Source: Chloroflexi bacterium RBG_16_56_11 (lineage in GTDB: Bacteria > Chloroflexota > Dehalococcoidia > Dehalococcoidales > RBG-16-60-22). Taken from it: a DNA stretch of 5,866 nucleotides. Both the position numbers and the translations under genes were made by a program. The DNA lies in assembly GCA_001796865.1 (NCBI GenBank), contig MGNQ01000058.1, forward strand, positions 42,702-48,567. Reading direction: 5' to 3'. Position 1 is the stretch's first letter. Each line of letters begins with the position of its first letter. Below the pieces are notes generated by a model. The model saw only the letters and a list, made by a program, of their open reading frames with translations, did no database searches and was not told the DNA's origin. Positions 5,409 to 5,866 of this stretch are shown piece by piece.

Positions 5409-5866
5409 ATGAGCGAGAAAATCTTCATCGGGGTCGCCTGGCCTTATGCCAACGGCCCGATCCACCTGGGAACTATCGCCGGGGCAAACCTGCCGGCGGA
5501 TATCTTCGCGCGCTACCACCGCCTGAGGGGGAACCAGGTGCTGATGGTGTCGGGCTCGGACCAGCACGGCACACCCATCACCCTCAAGGCCGAGCAGGAA
5601 GGGAAAAGCCCGCGGGAGATAATCGACTTCTACCAGTGTGAATACCTGGACGGCTGGCGGAGGTTAGGTATCACCTTCGACCTCTTTACGGGCACGGACA
5701 CGGCCAATCATGCCGAGGTCACCCAGGACATTTTCCTGAGACTCCTGGAAAAAGGCTACCTTTACCGGAACACCGTCTCGCAGCTATATTGTCCCAACTG
5801 CCGGCGCTTCCTGCCCGACCGCTACGTCGAGGGGATATGCCCGTTCTGTAAGGCCCCCGGGGCGAG
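5409..5866 (+). CDS. metG: Methionyl-tRNA synthetase, N-terminal part (runs off the right edge)
   Basis: The first 152 codons are present; the full enzyme is usually 500-680 residues. MetRS charges tRNA-Met with methionine using ATP, in the cytoplasm. Landmarks are VAWPYANGPIHLG (9-21), the class I signature region; LPADIFARYHRLRGN (28-42); VSGSDQHGTPIT (47-58), close to the usual CGSDEHGTP; and LYCPNCRRFLPDRYVEGICPFC (126-147), where C128, C131, C144 and C147 form the zinc knuckle of the connective-peptide domain. The signature reads HLGT (19-22) rather than the normal HLGH, so the second histidine is threonine (codon ACT at 5472-5474). The KMSKS loop lies beyond the window. The ATG at 5409 has no clear Shine-Dalgarno but starts just before the first beta strand. 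It is probably co-transcribed with rsmI and the small zinc protein. Confidence 0.95.
   Translation, partial: MSEKIFIGVAWPYANGPIHLGTIAGANLPADIFARYHRLRGNQVLMVSGSDQHGTPITLKAEQEGKSPREIIDFYQCEYLDGWRRLGITFDLFTGTDTANHAEVTQDIFLRLLEKGYLYRNTVSQLYCPNCRRFLPDRYVEGICPFCKAPGA

Noticed and set aside
1..5866. CRISPR array, tRNA, rRNA, insertion sequence or attachment site
   Set aside because: I looked for regularly spaced repeats, cloverleaf-like sequences, transposase motifs and long terminal inverted repeats, and saw none.

Overview
The window is bacterial, densely coded DNA. Most genes look GC-rich by eye, while the toxin-antitoxin stretch near position 1800-2250 is clearly AT-richer. The gene set (a GuaB3-type IMP dehydrogenase-related protein, RsmI, a zinc-knuckle MetRS, HicB/HicA, a two-domain cupin) and the style of the proteins suggest an uncultured member of the Chloroflexota, perhaps Dehalococcoidia-like. 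That taxonomic call is an inference from protein style; no 16S or marker search was possible.

Layout from left to right: (1) a probable 3' end of a plus-strand gene with a poly-glutamate tail, stopping at 170; (2) a complete NUDIX hydrolase (+); (3) a two-domain cupin protein (-) that ends 2 bp from the NUDIX stop; (4) a divergent intergenic region of about 150 bp with a strong promoter for the cupin and two candidate promoters facing the other way; (5) a HicB antitoxin / HicA toxin pair (+), followed closely by a class I SAM-dependent methyltransferase (+); (6) guaB3 (-), ending 6 bp from the methyltransferase stop; (7) a second divergent intergenic region of about 140 bp; (8) rsmI, a 70-residue CxxC zinc-ribbon-like protein and the 5' part of metG (+), running off the right edge.

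No single pathway links all the genes. The rsmI / small zinc protein / metG run looks like a translation-related operon: 16S rRNA methylation, an unknown small metal-binding protein, and methionyl-tRNA synthesis. guaB3 belongs to guanine nucleotide metabolism. hicBA is a self-contained toxin-antitoxin module, probably acquired horizontally. The NUDIX, bicupin and methyltransferase genes are single-gene units whose substrates cannot be read from sequence.

The most interesting pattern is at the gene starts. The cupin, guaB3 and rsmI genes each have a good sigma70-like promoter whose -10 box lies only 7-15 nt from the start codon, and none has a Shine-Dalgarno sequence. This predicts leaderless or nearly leaderless mRNAs. 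The small zinc protein inside the operon instead has a textbook AAGGAG. Other points of note are an HLGT sequence in place of the usual HIGH-type motif in MetRS, unequal metal sites in the two cupin halves, and the unknown zinc protein. I see no convincing evidence of a wholly new multi-gene system in this window.
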